33,411 bases of DNA from Fuerstiella sp. Lineage in GTDB: Bacteria > Planctomycetota > Planctomycetia > Planctomycetales > Planctomycetaceae. The notes below the pieces were generated by a model. The model was not told where the DNA came from. It saw nothing but the letters and a program-made list of their open reading frames with translations, and did no database searches. The translations under genes and the position numbers were made by a program. The number at the start of each line of letters is the position of its first letter. Position 1 is the first letter of the stretch. Shown here piece after piece: positions 19,324 to 27,556 of this stretch. The stretch spans positions 1 through 33,411 of the forward strand of contig JAQWLN010000019.1 in the NCBI GenBank assembly GCA_029247265.1, in the 5' to 3' direction.

Positions 19324-20340
19324 TCAACGTTGGGTTGCCGAAGTCACGAAGCATTCGACCGTCTTAGGCATCGCGTCACGGAAATCGCAGGAAGGTTGGT
19401 ACCCCAGTTCCAGGCTTGCTTTTTCGATGCAGAAATCGAGGTTGCGTCCCAGAAACTTGATTCTGGCGCTGTTGACCAGAGGAGCCTGTTTTCGGGCAAG
19501 AAGTTTCCAAATTTTTTCCATGTGCCACGACAGGATTCTGGCGATGTGCAGAGGGACGACCTTAGTGGGAATTGGATAGCCGGCTGTCTCGCAGATCGTG
19601 TTCATGAATTCCTTCTTGGTGACGGCTCGTGGATCGCGAATATTGAACACTTCACCGACGACGTTGTCGTTTTCGATCGCCAGCCAGACGGCTTCGCACA
19701 GGTTGCCCACATATGTATTATTCATCAGCTTGTCGTGATTGCCGAGATACGCGAACTTCTTATCGCGAAGCTTTCCCATGAGTCTGGGCATGACCGTGCG
19801 GTCTCGCGGTCCATAGATAAAACCTGGTCTGAGGACCACAGCCGGCAGTTTTCGCTGGGTGATATCGTCACAAACGAGCTGCTCTGATTCCACTTTCGTC
19901 AGCGTATAGCCGTCGATGCCGTCTGTATTCGGTGCGGTTGTCTCGTCAGTGCCGTAGTGATCTCCACCGGAATACACGCCCAGCGAACTGATCTGAATCC
20001 AGCGTTTAAGCGTCCCGGCTTCCATAGCTGCATCCAGCAACGTCCTGGTTCCGTGCACGTTAACGCGTCGGTATTCGTCGGTCGGTCCCCAGTCTCCCAC
20101 CATGGCCGCGCAGTGCACAATCACCGTGGCTCCGGCACATGCTGTCTTAAGGGATGCCGCGTCATCCAGGTCACCGGCCACGATTTCAACGCCCCAGCGA
20201 CGGAGCAGCGATGTATCAGCGGCGGAACGGCACAGGGCTCGAACACGAATTCCACGTTCTCGCGCCTGTTCTGCAACATGGCTGCCCACAAGGCCGGTCG
20301 CCCCCGTGACCAGAATCTGGTCGCCGTCAGTCAGCTGCAT
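19324..20340 (-). CDS. Extended SDR (NAD-dependent epimerase/dehydratase, 3-beta-HSD-like)
   Basis: The 338-residue protein has the Rossmann motif GATGLVG (residues 13-19), ALCRS after the second strand (cofactor choice), VIVHCAA, and the catalytic set Ser118/Ser119, Tyr145 and Lys149 (YTLTK). The later segment VVLRPGFIYGPRD is typical of extended SDRs, and YVGNLCEAV with FNIRDPRAVTKKEF resembles 3-beta-hydroxysteroid dehydrogenase/sterol-type members. It probably oxidises or epimerises a sugar nucleotide, sterol-like or other alcohol using NAD(P). No N-terminal signal is present. The gene is divergent from the three-gene GHKL cassette. The family is certain, the substrate is not. Confidence 0.92.
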   Translation of the reverse strand: MQLTDGDQILVTGATGLVGSHVAEQARERGIRVRALCRSAADTSLLRRWGVEIVAGDLDDAASLKTACAGATVIVHCAAMVGDWGPTDEYRRVNVHGTRTLLDAAMEAGTLKRWIQISSLGVYSGGDHYGTDETTAPNTDGIDGYTLTKVESEQLVCDDITQRKLPAVVLRPGFIYGPRDRTVMPRLMGKLRDKKFAYLGNHDKLMNNTYVGNLCEAVWLAIENDNVVGEVFNIRDPRAVTKKEFMNTICETAGYPIPTKVVPLHIARILSWHMEKIWKLLARKQAPLVNSARIKFLGRNLDFCIEKASLELGYQPSCDFRDAMPKTVECFVTSATQR

Positions 20341-20662
20341 ATTGTCGCTTTGCGAAGTGTCGTCTGTACACGAGGTCTGTCAGTTTGGGAAAAACGGGAC
20401 AACATTGCGGATTCCAGGTGTCCTGCTGCCTGAGCAGGTTTCAACAAGAATTTCACCACAACGGCAACCTGGTCACGGGAAAAGGGATAGCAGGGCGAAA
20501 GTATCAGTCCGTTGCGTTCCGGAATCGGTATTTCCCGATCCCCCGGCAGGGGCGCACCTTGAAAGGATGTGGCTGACGCCTATTGTGGATTGATGTTTGT
20601 ACGAAAACGCAGTCGCACTGGCCGGCTGCTAAACGCTCACATTAACCACAGAAACGGAATGC
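20341..20662. other. Divergent intergenic region before the GHKL cassette
   Basis: This stretch separates the minus-strand SDR gene from the plus-strand cassette and must hold promoters for both. A plus-strand promoter candidate is listed separately. A short inverted repeat ATCGG/CCGAT (20524-20528 and 20535-20539) lies about 20 bases upstream of its -35 box and could be an operator. No coding sequence is supported. Confidence 0.45.
20559..20586 (+). promoter_or_regulatory. Candidate promoter of the GHKL cassette
   Basis: TTGAAA and TATTGT are 16 bases apart, matching consensus at 5 of 6 and 4 of 6 positions, and lie about 77 bases before the GTG start of the first gene. This is a visual match only. 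Confidence 0.25.
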
Positions 20663-22606
20663 GTGAATCCAGGCTGGCGATTTAGTCGGGTAAGTCCACG
20701 GTTTAAGAACCGGGAAGCGACACAGGGCGAATTCTTCGCAGCTGATACGGAGCTGCGTGCGCTGATTCGCGAGTCTGTGCAGAATTCGCTGGACGCCAAA
20801 CGACCAGACTGCACGGGGCCGGTGGCCGTACGAATTTTTCTGTCCGGCGAGACTCACGCGCTGCCTCGAACGACCGCCAAATCATATTTCAAAGGCGGTT
20901 GGCCTCACTTCCGGTCTGAAAACAACGGGCTTCGTGACGTTCCTCAGAAGGACGAACCCGTTCGATACCTGGTCTTTGAGGACAGTGGAACAACGGGACT
21001 GACCGGGGACGTCGATCAGTATCACGAAGTCGCCGATGTTCGGAATCCGTTTTATTACTTTTTCCGCGCCGAAGGTCAGTCGAACAAGTCTGAGGCGGAT
21101 CGCGGACGGTGGGGGCTGGGGAAATTCGTTTTTCCGCGGTCCAGTCGCATTCGTTCATTCTTCGCGGTGACCGTGCGTCATGATGACAACCGGCGTCTAC
21201 TGGTTGGGCAGTCAATTCTGCGATCGCATTCAGTGCACGAAATCAGTTACACGCCTGATGGCTGGTTTGGTAAAAAGACAGGCCAAACAGGCGTGCAACA
21301 GCCTGTGGAAGATGCCGCTTTCATCGACCAGTTCGAGTACGATTTCTGCCTGGAACGCAATCGCGAACCCGGACTTTCCGTGGTGGTGCCGTTCTGCGAC
21401 CCCGACTGGACAGCCGACAAGGTCGCCCACGCCATCGCGGATGACTATTTCCACCCGATTCTGAATCATGAGCTCGTTGTCACTGTAGAAGGGCCGAGCA
21501 GTGAACTGGTGATCAGTGCTGATTCCATTGTCGACGTTGTCAAAACGTTTTCTCCCGTGCAGCAAAGCCTTGTCAATCCACTACTGGAACTGGCGTCATG
21601 GGGAATGGATCGCAAACTTGAAGGGATCCCGCGGTTAAACCTTCCGGACCGAACCGCAGCGCCACGGTGGTCGAAAAAACTGGTCCCGCAGGACATCTTT
21701 GAGGAAGTTCGGGAACTATATTCCGGCTATCGCAAGGTAGCACTTCGCGTGCCGCTGCTGGTGCGGCAAAAGGGTATGGACGATCAGATCTCTCACTTTG
21801 ACATCTTCATGGAGAAAGCCGAAGGATCTCACCTGAAACGTCCGTTATTCATTCGCGAAGGCATTCTGGTGTCGGAGGTTCGCAGCAAGCTGACTCGCGA
21901 ATTGCGAGCCATCGTCTGCATCGACGACGCGCCACTGGCCCGACTGCTGGGTGACGCCGAAAATCCTGCCCATACAGACTGGAACGATTCGTCCTCTCAC
22001 TTTAAGGGCAAATACACCAACGGACCGGCAACCCTGCGTTTCGTGAAAAACTCCGTCGCTGAAATCTGTCAGATGCTGGCCCGGGATCCCAGTGAAGAAG
22101 ACCCTCGGCTGCTGCTGGATGTGTTTTCTATCGCCACCGACGACACTCGCCAGGGATTTCTTGTCGACTATGACATGCTGAAGTCCGCTGCAGAAAAAGC
22201 CCGGACTGGCAACCCTCGGGAACTTTCCGGACCATCACGACCGAAACCATTTCGAGTCAATCGGCGTAAAGGAGGGTTCCGCATCTACTTCGGTGACCGA
22301 CGTTCGGAACGGCCGGAGTGTATCGAAGTCAGGGTTGCCTATGACCGCCGCAACGGCAGCCCGTTGCGGAAGTACTCTGCTCAGGATTTCCATCTGGAAA
22401 AGCCGCCTATTCGAATTACAACGACCGCAGCCAACGTTGAGGTTCTGGCCGGAAACCATATGCGGATCGAAGTTATCGACAACGCATTCGATGTAGCCGT
22501 TACCGGGTTTGATGCCAACCGTGATCTGTATCTGGATGTGAAGCTCAAAGAGCAGGACTGTTCCGACCCTCATAGCGGCCCCGGCGCTGCTGGCCGAAAG
22601 GGTTAG
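20663..22606 (+). CDS. GHKL-type ATPase (MORC/MutL/Hsp90-like), first gene of a three-gene cassette
   Basis: The 647-residue protein begins at GTG; the frame has a TAA at 20630 and no other usable start. Three GHKL ATP-binding motifs are visible: the N-box RESVQNSLDA (Glu37, Asn41, Asp44), the G1 box FEDSGTTGL (Asp107, Gly109, Gly112) and the G2 box GRWGLGK (148-154). A long middle region follows, and a beta-rich C-terminal domain starts near residue 530 (KPFRVNRRKGGFRIYFGD, then EVRVAYDRRNGSP). Stand-alone bacterial ATPases with this N-box are often found in restriction-modification and other anti-phage loci and are relatives of eukaryotic MORC proteins. Its stop is 5 bases before the next start, so the cassette is an operon. 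No methyltransferase or nuclease gene accompanies it here. ATP binding is a firm inference, the biological role is not. Confidence 0.88.
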   Translation: MNPGWRFSRVSPRFKNREATQGEFFAADTELRALIRESVQNSLDAKRPDCTGPVAVRIFLSGETHALPRTTAKSYFKGGWPHFRSENNGLRDVPQKDEPVRYLVFEDSGTTGLTGDVDQYHEVADVRNPFYYFFRAEGQSNKSEADRGRWGLGKFVFPRSSRIRSFFAVTVRHDDNRRLLVGQSILRSHSVHEISYTPDGWFGKKTGQTGVQQPVEDAAFIDQFEYDFCLERNREPGLSVVVPFCDPDWTADKVAHAIADDYFHPILNHELVVTVEGPSSELVISADSIVDVVKTFSPVQQSLVNPLLELASWGMDRKLEGIPRLNLPDRTAAPRWSKKLVPQDIFEEVRELYSGYRKVALRVPLLVRQKGMDDQISHFDIFMEKAEGSHLKRPLFIREGILVSEVRSKLTRELRAIVCIDDAPLARLLGDAENPAHTDWNDSSSHFKGKYTNGPATLRFVKNSVAEICQMLARDPSEEDPRLLLDVFSIATDDTRQGFLVDYDMLKSAAEKARTGNPRELSGPSRPKPFRVNRRKGGFRIYFGDRRSERPECIEVRVAYDRRNGSPLRKYSAQDFHLEKPPIRITTTAANVEVLAGNHMRIEVIDNAFDVAVTGFDANRDLYLDVKLKEQDCSDPHSGPGAAGRKG

Positions 22607-22611
22607 TCCGT

Positions 22612-23373
22612 ATGCCACGACTCAACTTCACGGGCCGACGCCGGATTGCTCAGGACCACGTCAAAATCAGTGTGGACTCAGAGAACGAACAGCACACGTT
22701 TTCCGCGCGAGTCGATCTGGAAAGCTACGGATTTCCTGAGACCGCCGCGGTCATCGTGGAAGCCTACCGCCAGCTGGAACTCGCTCGCTACGAATTCGGT
22801 ACCGTCACACGTCCCATTCCTCCGCCTAACACTCGGCTGACGGAATTCGGCACCCTGGACGGCGTCCGTTTTCGTCTGAAGGTCATCTCAATTGACGAGC
22901 CGCATGGGCGATTGCTGGGCGTCGCCGACCGGGTTACTCCCACCAATGAAGCACTGGACCGTACTCGACGAATCCCTCTAATTACCGTCAAGGGACATGA
23001 CCTTGGCCGCGAGATCTGGAAGGTGGACTTCAGCGACGAACCGATTCTGCTGGTCAATTATCGACTGGCCAACAAACACTCGTTGGCCCGCTCGCCCATC
23101 TTTCAGTCGCTGGTGTTGCCGGAGGTACTGCGAGCCATTCTGACCCGAGTACTGTTAATCGAGCAGTATCGGTACTTTGAAGACGAAGATGACTGGGCAG
23201 CACGATGGCTGCGATTTGCAGCGTCGTTTCCCGGTGTGGGTAAAGTTCCTGAAGACGAAGACGCAGAACTGGATAACGAGTGGATTGATGCAGCGGTATC
23301 GGCCTTCTGTCAGTGGCGGGGCACCGACCGACTGTTTCGCGACTTCTGGCGTGAAGCCGAACAGGGTTTGTAA
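22612..23373 (+). CDS. Hypothetical protein, second gene of the GHKL cassette
   Basis: This 253-residue protein starts 5 bases after the stop of the ATPase gene. The N-terminal half is predicted beta-rich (MPRLNFTGRRRI, HVKISVDSENEQHTF, RFRLKVISIDEPHGRLLGVAD). The central part carries IPLITVKGHDLGREIWKVDF followed by an ILLVNYRLANK segment. The C-terminal half is helical and acidic (FEDEDDWAARWLRFAASFPG, PEDEDAELDNEWIDAAV). No catalytic motif, signal peptide or membrane helix is seen. I do not recognise a family. Its tight linkage to the ATPase suggests a partner or adaptor, perhaps linking ATPase and the third protein. It ends 26 bases before the next gene. Confidence 0.82.
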   Translation: MPRLNFTGRRRIAQDHVKISVDSENEQHTFSARVDLESYGFPETAAVIVEAYRQLELARYEFGTVTRPIPPPNTRLTEFGTLDGVRFRLKVISIDEPHGRLLGVADRVTPTNEALDRTRRIPLITVKGHDLGREIWKVDFSDEPILLVNYRLANKHSLARSPIFQSLVLPEVLRAILTRVLLIEQYRYFEDEDDWAARWLRFAASFPGVGKVPEDEDAELDNEWIDAAVSAFCQWRGTDRLFRDFWREAEQGL

Positions 23374-23399
23374 TTCGAACCGCAAATCGGAGAGTAAAC

Positions 23400-24146
23400 A
23401 TGCTGGCACGCAGACTCACAGATGCAGGAATTGAACGCTTCGAGGATTTTCTTGAGCGGTTAAAAGAGAATCCGACTTCTCGCGTGCCCGTCTATGCGCT
23501 GACAGACGAACGCATGTCAGAAGCGGTTCATTTAAAAATCAACGTCGAGCCAATAGAGGCGACCACTCGTATGGAAGTGGCCGAGCACGTATTTCGGCTG
23601 CTGCGGCGAGACCCGGAAACACTTCGCATCGACCAAGGATTCTGGTGCTCGTTGAGTCTGTTCTGGTTCAATGAATTGTGCCCGGTCGTACACGGCGAAC
23701 GCTCACCCGGTGATCGCTACCGCTGGATCGCTGAGCTCGACAGCACACGCCGCGCCTATCGTCACCTGCTGGCGGGGCCCTATCAGATTTACCGAGCGCA
23801 CCGCGACGATCCGGATCGAGCAAAATCTCTGCTGTGCGGACCAGTGCATCAGTTGGGCGAGCTGCTGGCTCAGATCGCGTCGCGGCCGTCTCTGGTAACG
23901 TGCAAAGCTGTCGTCGGAGTGGCAACTCAGCTTTACTTCAACGCCGAATCAGACCGCATCGTACGAGGCTGCAGTGGCAAAGGGCCCGGCAGTGCCAAAC
24001 GTTTTGCCGATATTCTCAGCCAACTGGACCTGACGTGGGATCTGCATTCGCTGACAACGGACGAGCTAATGGCGCTGCTGCCGACAGAGTTCGACCGATT
24101 TCTGAAACGCCCTGCAAAACAACGTCAGCTGCTGCTGATTGAATAG
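23400..24146 (+). CDS. Hypothetical protein, DUF6339-like, third gene of the GHKL cassette
   Basis: The 248-residue product has a Shine-Dalgarno site GGAGAG 6 bases before its ATG. The protein is soluble and mostly helical. Striking conserved-looking segments are DQGFWCSLSLFWFNELCPV (about 80-98), ERSPGDRYRW, RRAYRHLLAGPYQIYRAHRDDP (about 117-138, here given only as a landmark) and, near the C-terminus, LSQLDLTWDLHSL and LLPTEFDRF. From memory this order resembles Pfam DUF6339, a family of unknown function found beside GHKL ATPases, but I could not check this. No nuclease or toxin motif is evident. As last gene of the cassette it ends 51 bases from a convergent gene. Confidence 0.82.
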   Translation: MLARRLTDAGIERFEDFLERLKENPTSRVPVYALTDERMSEAVHLKINVEPIEATTRMEVAEHVFRLLRRDPETLRIDQGFWCSLSLFWFNELCPVVHGERSPGDRYRWIAELDSTRRAYRHLLAGPYQIYRAHRDDPDRAKSLLCGPVHQLGELLAQIASRPSLVTCKAVVGVATQLYFNAESDRIVRGCSGKGPGSAKRFADILSQLDLTWDLHSLTTDELMALLPTEFDRFLKRPAKQRQLLLIE

Positions 24147-24197
24147 GCACGCGATCACCAAAGAGCTGGCACGTTCCCATGCAGGTCGGGGCCGGAG

Positions 24198-25025
24198 CTA
24201 ACGCCGGAGCTGCACGAACTTTTCAACCTGAGCAGTCATCGCGATTTCCGTTGGCAGACGTTCCATGGAACTGGCGCCGTAAAAACCGTCGATCGTGGCC
24301 AGCGAATCAAGCATAAACTTCGCGTCATCTGGCATGGCGATGGGGCCACCGTGACACAAAACCATGACGTCTTCTCGCACACCGCGAGCGGCTTCGGCAA
24401 TCGCCCCCACCTTCGGCACACAGTCGTCCAGCGACAGTGCCGTTTGCGCGCCGATGGTCCCGCTGGTCGTGAGCCCCATGTGCGCGACGATGATGTCCGC
24501 TCTGGCGGCCGTGAGTTCGCGGGCCTGGTCTGCATCGAAGGCATACGGAGTGGTCAGCAGGCCAAGCTCATGGGCCGCCGCGATGCACTCGACTTCCAGA
24601 CCAAAGCCCATGCCGGTTTCCTCAAGATTTGACCGGAACACTCCGTCAATCAGGCCAACCGTGGGAAAGTTCTGGATACCGGCGAATCCCATGTCGCGTA
24701 GCTCGCGCAAGAATGAATCACGCAGCATGAACGGATCGGACGCACACACTCCGGCCAGCACGGGCGTGTGACTGACGGCTGTCAGCACTTCACCAGCCAT
24801 CTGCTTTACAACTTCGTTGGCATTGCCATACGGCATCAGACCGGCCAGAGAACCACGTCCGGCCATTCGGTATCGACCGGAGTTATAGATCACGATCAAA
24901 TCTATGCCGCCGGCTTCTTCGCACTTGGCACTGATGCCCGTTCCTGCCCCACCGCCAATGATCGGCAGACCTTCGGCGATCTTGCTGCGAAAACGCTTGA
25001 GAATGGACTCTCTCGATTCAGCCAT
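24198..25025 (-). CDS. TIM-barrel protein, PF09370 (PEP hydrolase/Tm-1 C-terminal) family
   Basis: The 275-residue protein has the features of the PF09370 TIM-barrel family: [21 protein letters not shown] near the N-terminus (start of the first strand), [47 protein letters not shown] and, late, [12 protein letters not shown] and LCHGGPI. The family is annotated as phosphoenolpyruvate hydrolase-like or signal-transduction TIM barrel, with poorly defined activity. The same domain forms the C-terminal half of tomato Tm-1. The gene is 66 bases downstream of the UPF0261 gene, which corresponds to the N-terminal half, so the pair probably act together. It is the last gene of the minus-strand operon that starts at 30588. 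Confidence 0.9.
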   Translation of the reverse strand: MAESRESILKRFRSKIAEGLPIIGGGAGTGISAKCEEAGGIDLIVIYNSGRYRMAGRGSLAGLMPYGNANEVVKQMAGEVLTAVSHTPVLAGVCASDPFMLRDSFLRELRDMGFAGIQNFPTVGLIDGVFRSNLEETGMGFGLEVECIAAAHELGLLTTPYAFDADQARELTAARADIIVAHMGLTTSGTIGAQTALSLDDCVPKVGAIAEAARGVREDVMVLCHGGPIAMPDDAKFMLDSLATIDGFYGASSMERLPTEIAMTAQVEKFVQLRR

Positions 25026-25091
25026 GGATATATTGGTTCTTTCCGGAAGGTAGTGGACGGTACGTCACCGCAGAGTTGAAATCACACGACT

Positions 25092-26300
25092 TCAGTGACT
25101 GACCGTCGGACAAAGCAATTCAAACTGATCGACCAGCGCCTGAGCGAACTGAGGATCATTAATCTGATGAGGCAGACGAATGATTTTTCGTTCGTCCGTC
25201 TGGCGGATCTGGTGTTCAAGTTCATCGAACAATGCTGCATTTGCTGCGGGGGCATAGAACGCCTGACCGGGAGCGTCCAGCATGGACACGCCACCTTCCG
25301 GAATCAACAGAGACCACGGCGAAGTCGATTGATTCATTTTGTCGGCTATCCAGCGAGCGATGTTTCGACATTCTTCTTCGTTGGTCCGCATCAGAGTAAC
25401 CTGTGCGTTGTGCACGTGCAGAGTGCGGTCTCGGAATTGTTCCGGCACTGTGTCGATGCCTCCGAAGTTGACCATATCCACAGCGCCAAGACTCAACACC
25501 AGCGGCACACCTTTCGCCAGTAGTTTCTCAAACCGATCAAAGCCGGCCGGCAGGACTCCACCAACAACTTCATCTGCGACTTCCGTTGTCGTAATGTCCA
25601 GCACTCCCCCGATCAAACCGGAATCCACCAGCTGTTCCATGGCCCGTCCGCCACTGCCCGTGGCATGGAAGACAAGACAGTCGTACCCTTTGGCTTCCAG
25701 TGTCTTGCGCACGGCCGTGACACAGGGCGTTGTCACACCGAACATCGTCATGCCAAGTGCGGGGCGACTTTCCTGTGTTGTAAGATTGTGAGTCACCATC
25801 CCGGCCATCGCGTGAGCGGCATTGCTCAGAATCTTTTCGGACACCACGTTCAGTCCCGCAACGTCCACGACCGAATACATCATCGTGATGTCGCTGCAGT
25901 CGACGTAGGGAGCCGTGTTACCACTGGCCATCGTCGAGACCATCAATTTGGGAAGACCGATGGGCAGTGTACGCATAGCAGCAGTGACCAGTGCCGTTCC
26001 GCCGCTGCCTCCGATCCCGACCACGCCTGCCACTCGACCTGCGGCGCATTCCACCAGCAACCAGGTCGTCAACGCAACGCCCATAGCGGTGACGGCGGCA
26101 CCCCGGTCATCGCCGACCGGCAGGGACGTATCCCCCAGCACATGCTCGCGCGACACGTCCGGATTGACGGTCGGCGCAGAATGCGTGCCCACGTCCACCG
26201 TTTTCACCGACACTCCGGCGTCACGCAGACACTGCGCAACAAAGGTCAACTCCTCACCTTTGGTATCCATCGTAGCGACGGCATAAACGACCGGATTCAT
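25092..26300 (-). CDS. UPF0261 / Tm-1-like ATP-binding domain protein
   Basis: The 402-residue protein opens with VVYAVATMDTKGEELTFVAQ and contains VDVGTHSAP, the glycine-rich GVVGIGGSGGTALVTAAMR, KLMVSTMASGNTAPYVD and later VFHATGSGGRAMEQL, all typical of UPF0261 (Tm-1-like ATP-binding, PF06792). The related N-terminal half of tomato Tm-1 inhibits tobamovirus replication; the ancestral bacterial role is unknown and probably metabolic. The ATG at 26300 has AGGA about 9 bases upstream and shares one base with the upstream stop (TGATG). A longer in-frame start at 26366 would overlap the upstream gene and is rejected. Its neighbour downstream supplies the matching TIM-barrel half. Confidence 0.93.
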   Translation of the reverse strand: MNPVVYAVATMDTKGEELTFVAQCLRDAGVSVKTVDVGTHSAPTVNPDVSREHVLGDTSLPVGDDRGAAVTAMGVALTTWLLVECAAGRVAGVVGIGGSGGTALVTAAMRTLPIGLPKLMVSTMASGNTAPYVDCSDITMMYSVVDVAGLNVVSEKILSNAAHAMAGMVTHNLTTQESRPALGMTMFGVTTPCVTAVRKTLEAKGYDCLVFHATGSGGRAMEQLVDSGLIGGVLDITTTEVADEVVGGVLPAGFDRFEKLLAKGVPLVLSLGAVDMVNFGGIDTVPEQFRDRTLHVHNAQVTLMRTNEEECRNIARWIADKMNQSTSPWSLLIPEGGVSMLDAPGQAFYAPAANAALFDELEHQIRQTDERKIIRLPHQINDPQFAQALVDQFELLCPTVSH

Positions 26301-27556
26301 CACAGCTTCCTTTCGTCCTTCGCTGGTGCGTGAATAATTTGGGGTGGTTGGTAGCCGAGCTTCCATTCCCCGTCAGTCTCGACCTGTCCGTAGAACTCGG
26401 CTTCACCGAGTTCGTAGTCTTGCTCTTTCTTCAACCTGTCTTCGCGGTCGATGTAGACTTTGATCAGGTACCGACCGTCCGAAAGTACGGGATTCTTCCT
26501 CAGCGTCGCAGCGCGATCAGAACCCACCTGTGCAGTGGCGAAAACCATGCTGTGCCACATTTCGCGTTCTCCGTTGATCGGGTTGGCTGCCGTGGCCCAC
26601 GGGGCGACTGACCATTTGTCGCCATCACGACCGTAGATGTCGGCTCGCAACAGCTTCTTTCCAGGACGTTGCGGCAGGTCGGCAATGCGAAGCTGCTGGC
26701 CGGTCGAAACGGCAAAGACGTTCGACGGCCGCGGAATCTGATCGGCCGATGCATATTCGCCATTCACCACCGCGGCGTAATCGTTAAGAAATCGGCGGAA
26801 GTTCTTACCCGTACGACTGCCCACAGCAAACCTGGGGCCACCGCCGTGTTCTTCAAGGCCCACAGGTTTGGCCAGGACGGGACTTGCATCGGGATCTTCA
26901 AGATCGATGTTTCCACTGTCGACAAGCTTCTGCAGAGTAGCAGAGGGATCACGCAGCACAATCCATGAAATTGCGTCCACGTCTTCTTTAGTCTTTCCGT
27001 TGCGACCGATTTGCTTCCGGTTCAATTCGGGCGAATGACAATTGACGCAGCGGCCCATTTCTGACCAGATGTTTTGAATAGACGAACCCACAACGCGGCC
27101 GCGTCGACCGTGACGAATGACCTCCAATGCGACCTTTGGCCCCAACTGATCACTGTCTGTTTTCGCGGACGCCACTGCTGGATCCTTCACAGCGGCTCTG
27201 ACCCATGCCCGAAATGCCGTGAACTCCTGCTGGCGTGCCTTACGGCTGACCGGTGTGGCATTTTTCGGTTCGCGGTGAATGAATGTCAGCAGTTTCGATT
27301 CGTCCGGCTTCTGCATGTTGATCAGGCCGGCAGAACGCAGCGATGCGAATGTTTGTTCCTGAGTGTCGCCGATGTAGTTCTTCAGATCGACTCCACTGAG
27401 ATGCCACTCAGAACAGCTGGACGGATTTGTGGAACGAAGGATTGGTGTGATCCGACGCTTAAACAATTCCAAGGCTTCATCATCAGCACTGGCAGAAGTG
27501 ACAACCGCAGACAGAATAAAGAATGACACTGCGGTCAGGCGTATGGAATTGTTCAA
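26300..27556 (-). CDS. Secreted CxxCH-containing protein, one haem motif degenerate
   Basis: The 418-residue protein starts at a TTG that overlaps the stop codon of the upstream gene (TTGA); a signal peptide (RLTAVSFFILSAVVTSASA, about residues 6-24) begins right there, supporting the start. One haem-binding motif CVNCH (170-174) is intact. An earlier segment PSSCSEWHLSGVDL (residues 46-59) has the shape of the usual CxxCH but carries Trp51 in place of the second Cys. The C-terminal part (about 270-400) looks like a beta-sandwich. Similar proteins occur in planctomycetes near PSCyt-type cytochromes. It probably resides in the periplasm. The last codon overlaps the start of the UPF0261 gene, so it is embedded in a tightly coupled operon. 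Function unknown. Confidence 0.85.
   Translation of the reverse strand: MNNSIRLTAVSFFILSAVVTSASADDEALELFKRRITPILRSTNPSSCSEWHLSGVDLKNYIGDTQEQTFASLRSAGLINMQKPDESKLLTFIHREPKNATPVSRKARQQEFTAFRAWVRAAVKDPAVASAKTDSDQLGPKVALEVIRHGRRGRVVGSSIQNIWSEMGRCVNCHSPELNRKQIGRNGKTKEDVDAISWIVLRDPSATLQKLVDSGNIDLEDPDASPVLAKPVGLEEHGGGPRFAVGSRTGKNFRRFLNDYAAVVNGEYASADQIPRPSNVFAVSTGQQLRIADLPQRPGKKLLRADIYGRDGDKWSVAPWATAANPINGEREMWHSMVFATAQVGSDRAATLRKNPVLSDGRYLIKVYIDREDRLKKEQDYELGEAEFYGQVETDGEWKLGYQPPQIIHAPAKDERKL

Noticed and set aside
17911-24146. The GHKL cassette as cargo of an element inserted at tRNA-Phe
   Set aside because: The tRNA is on the minus strand, so insertions at its 3' end would lie on the lower-coordinate side; the cassette lies on the other side beyond two ordinary genes.
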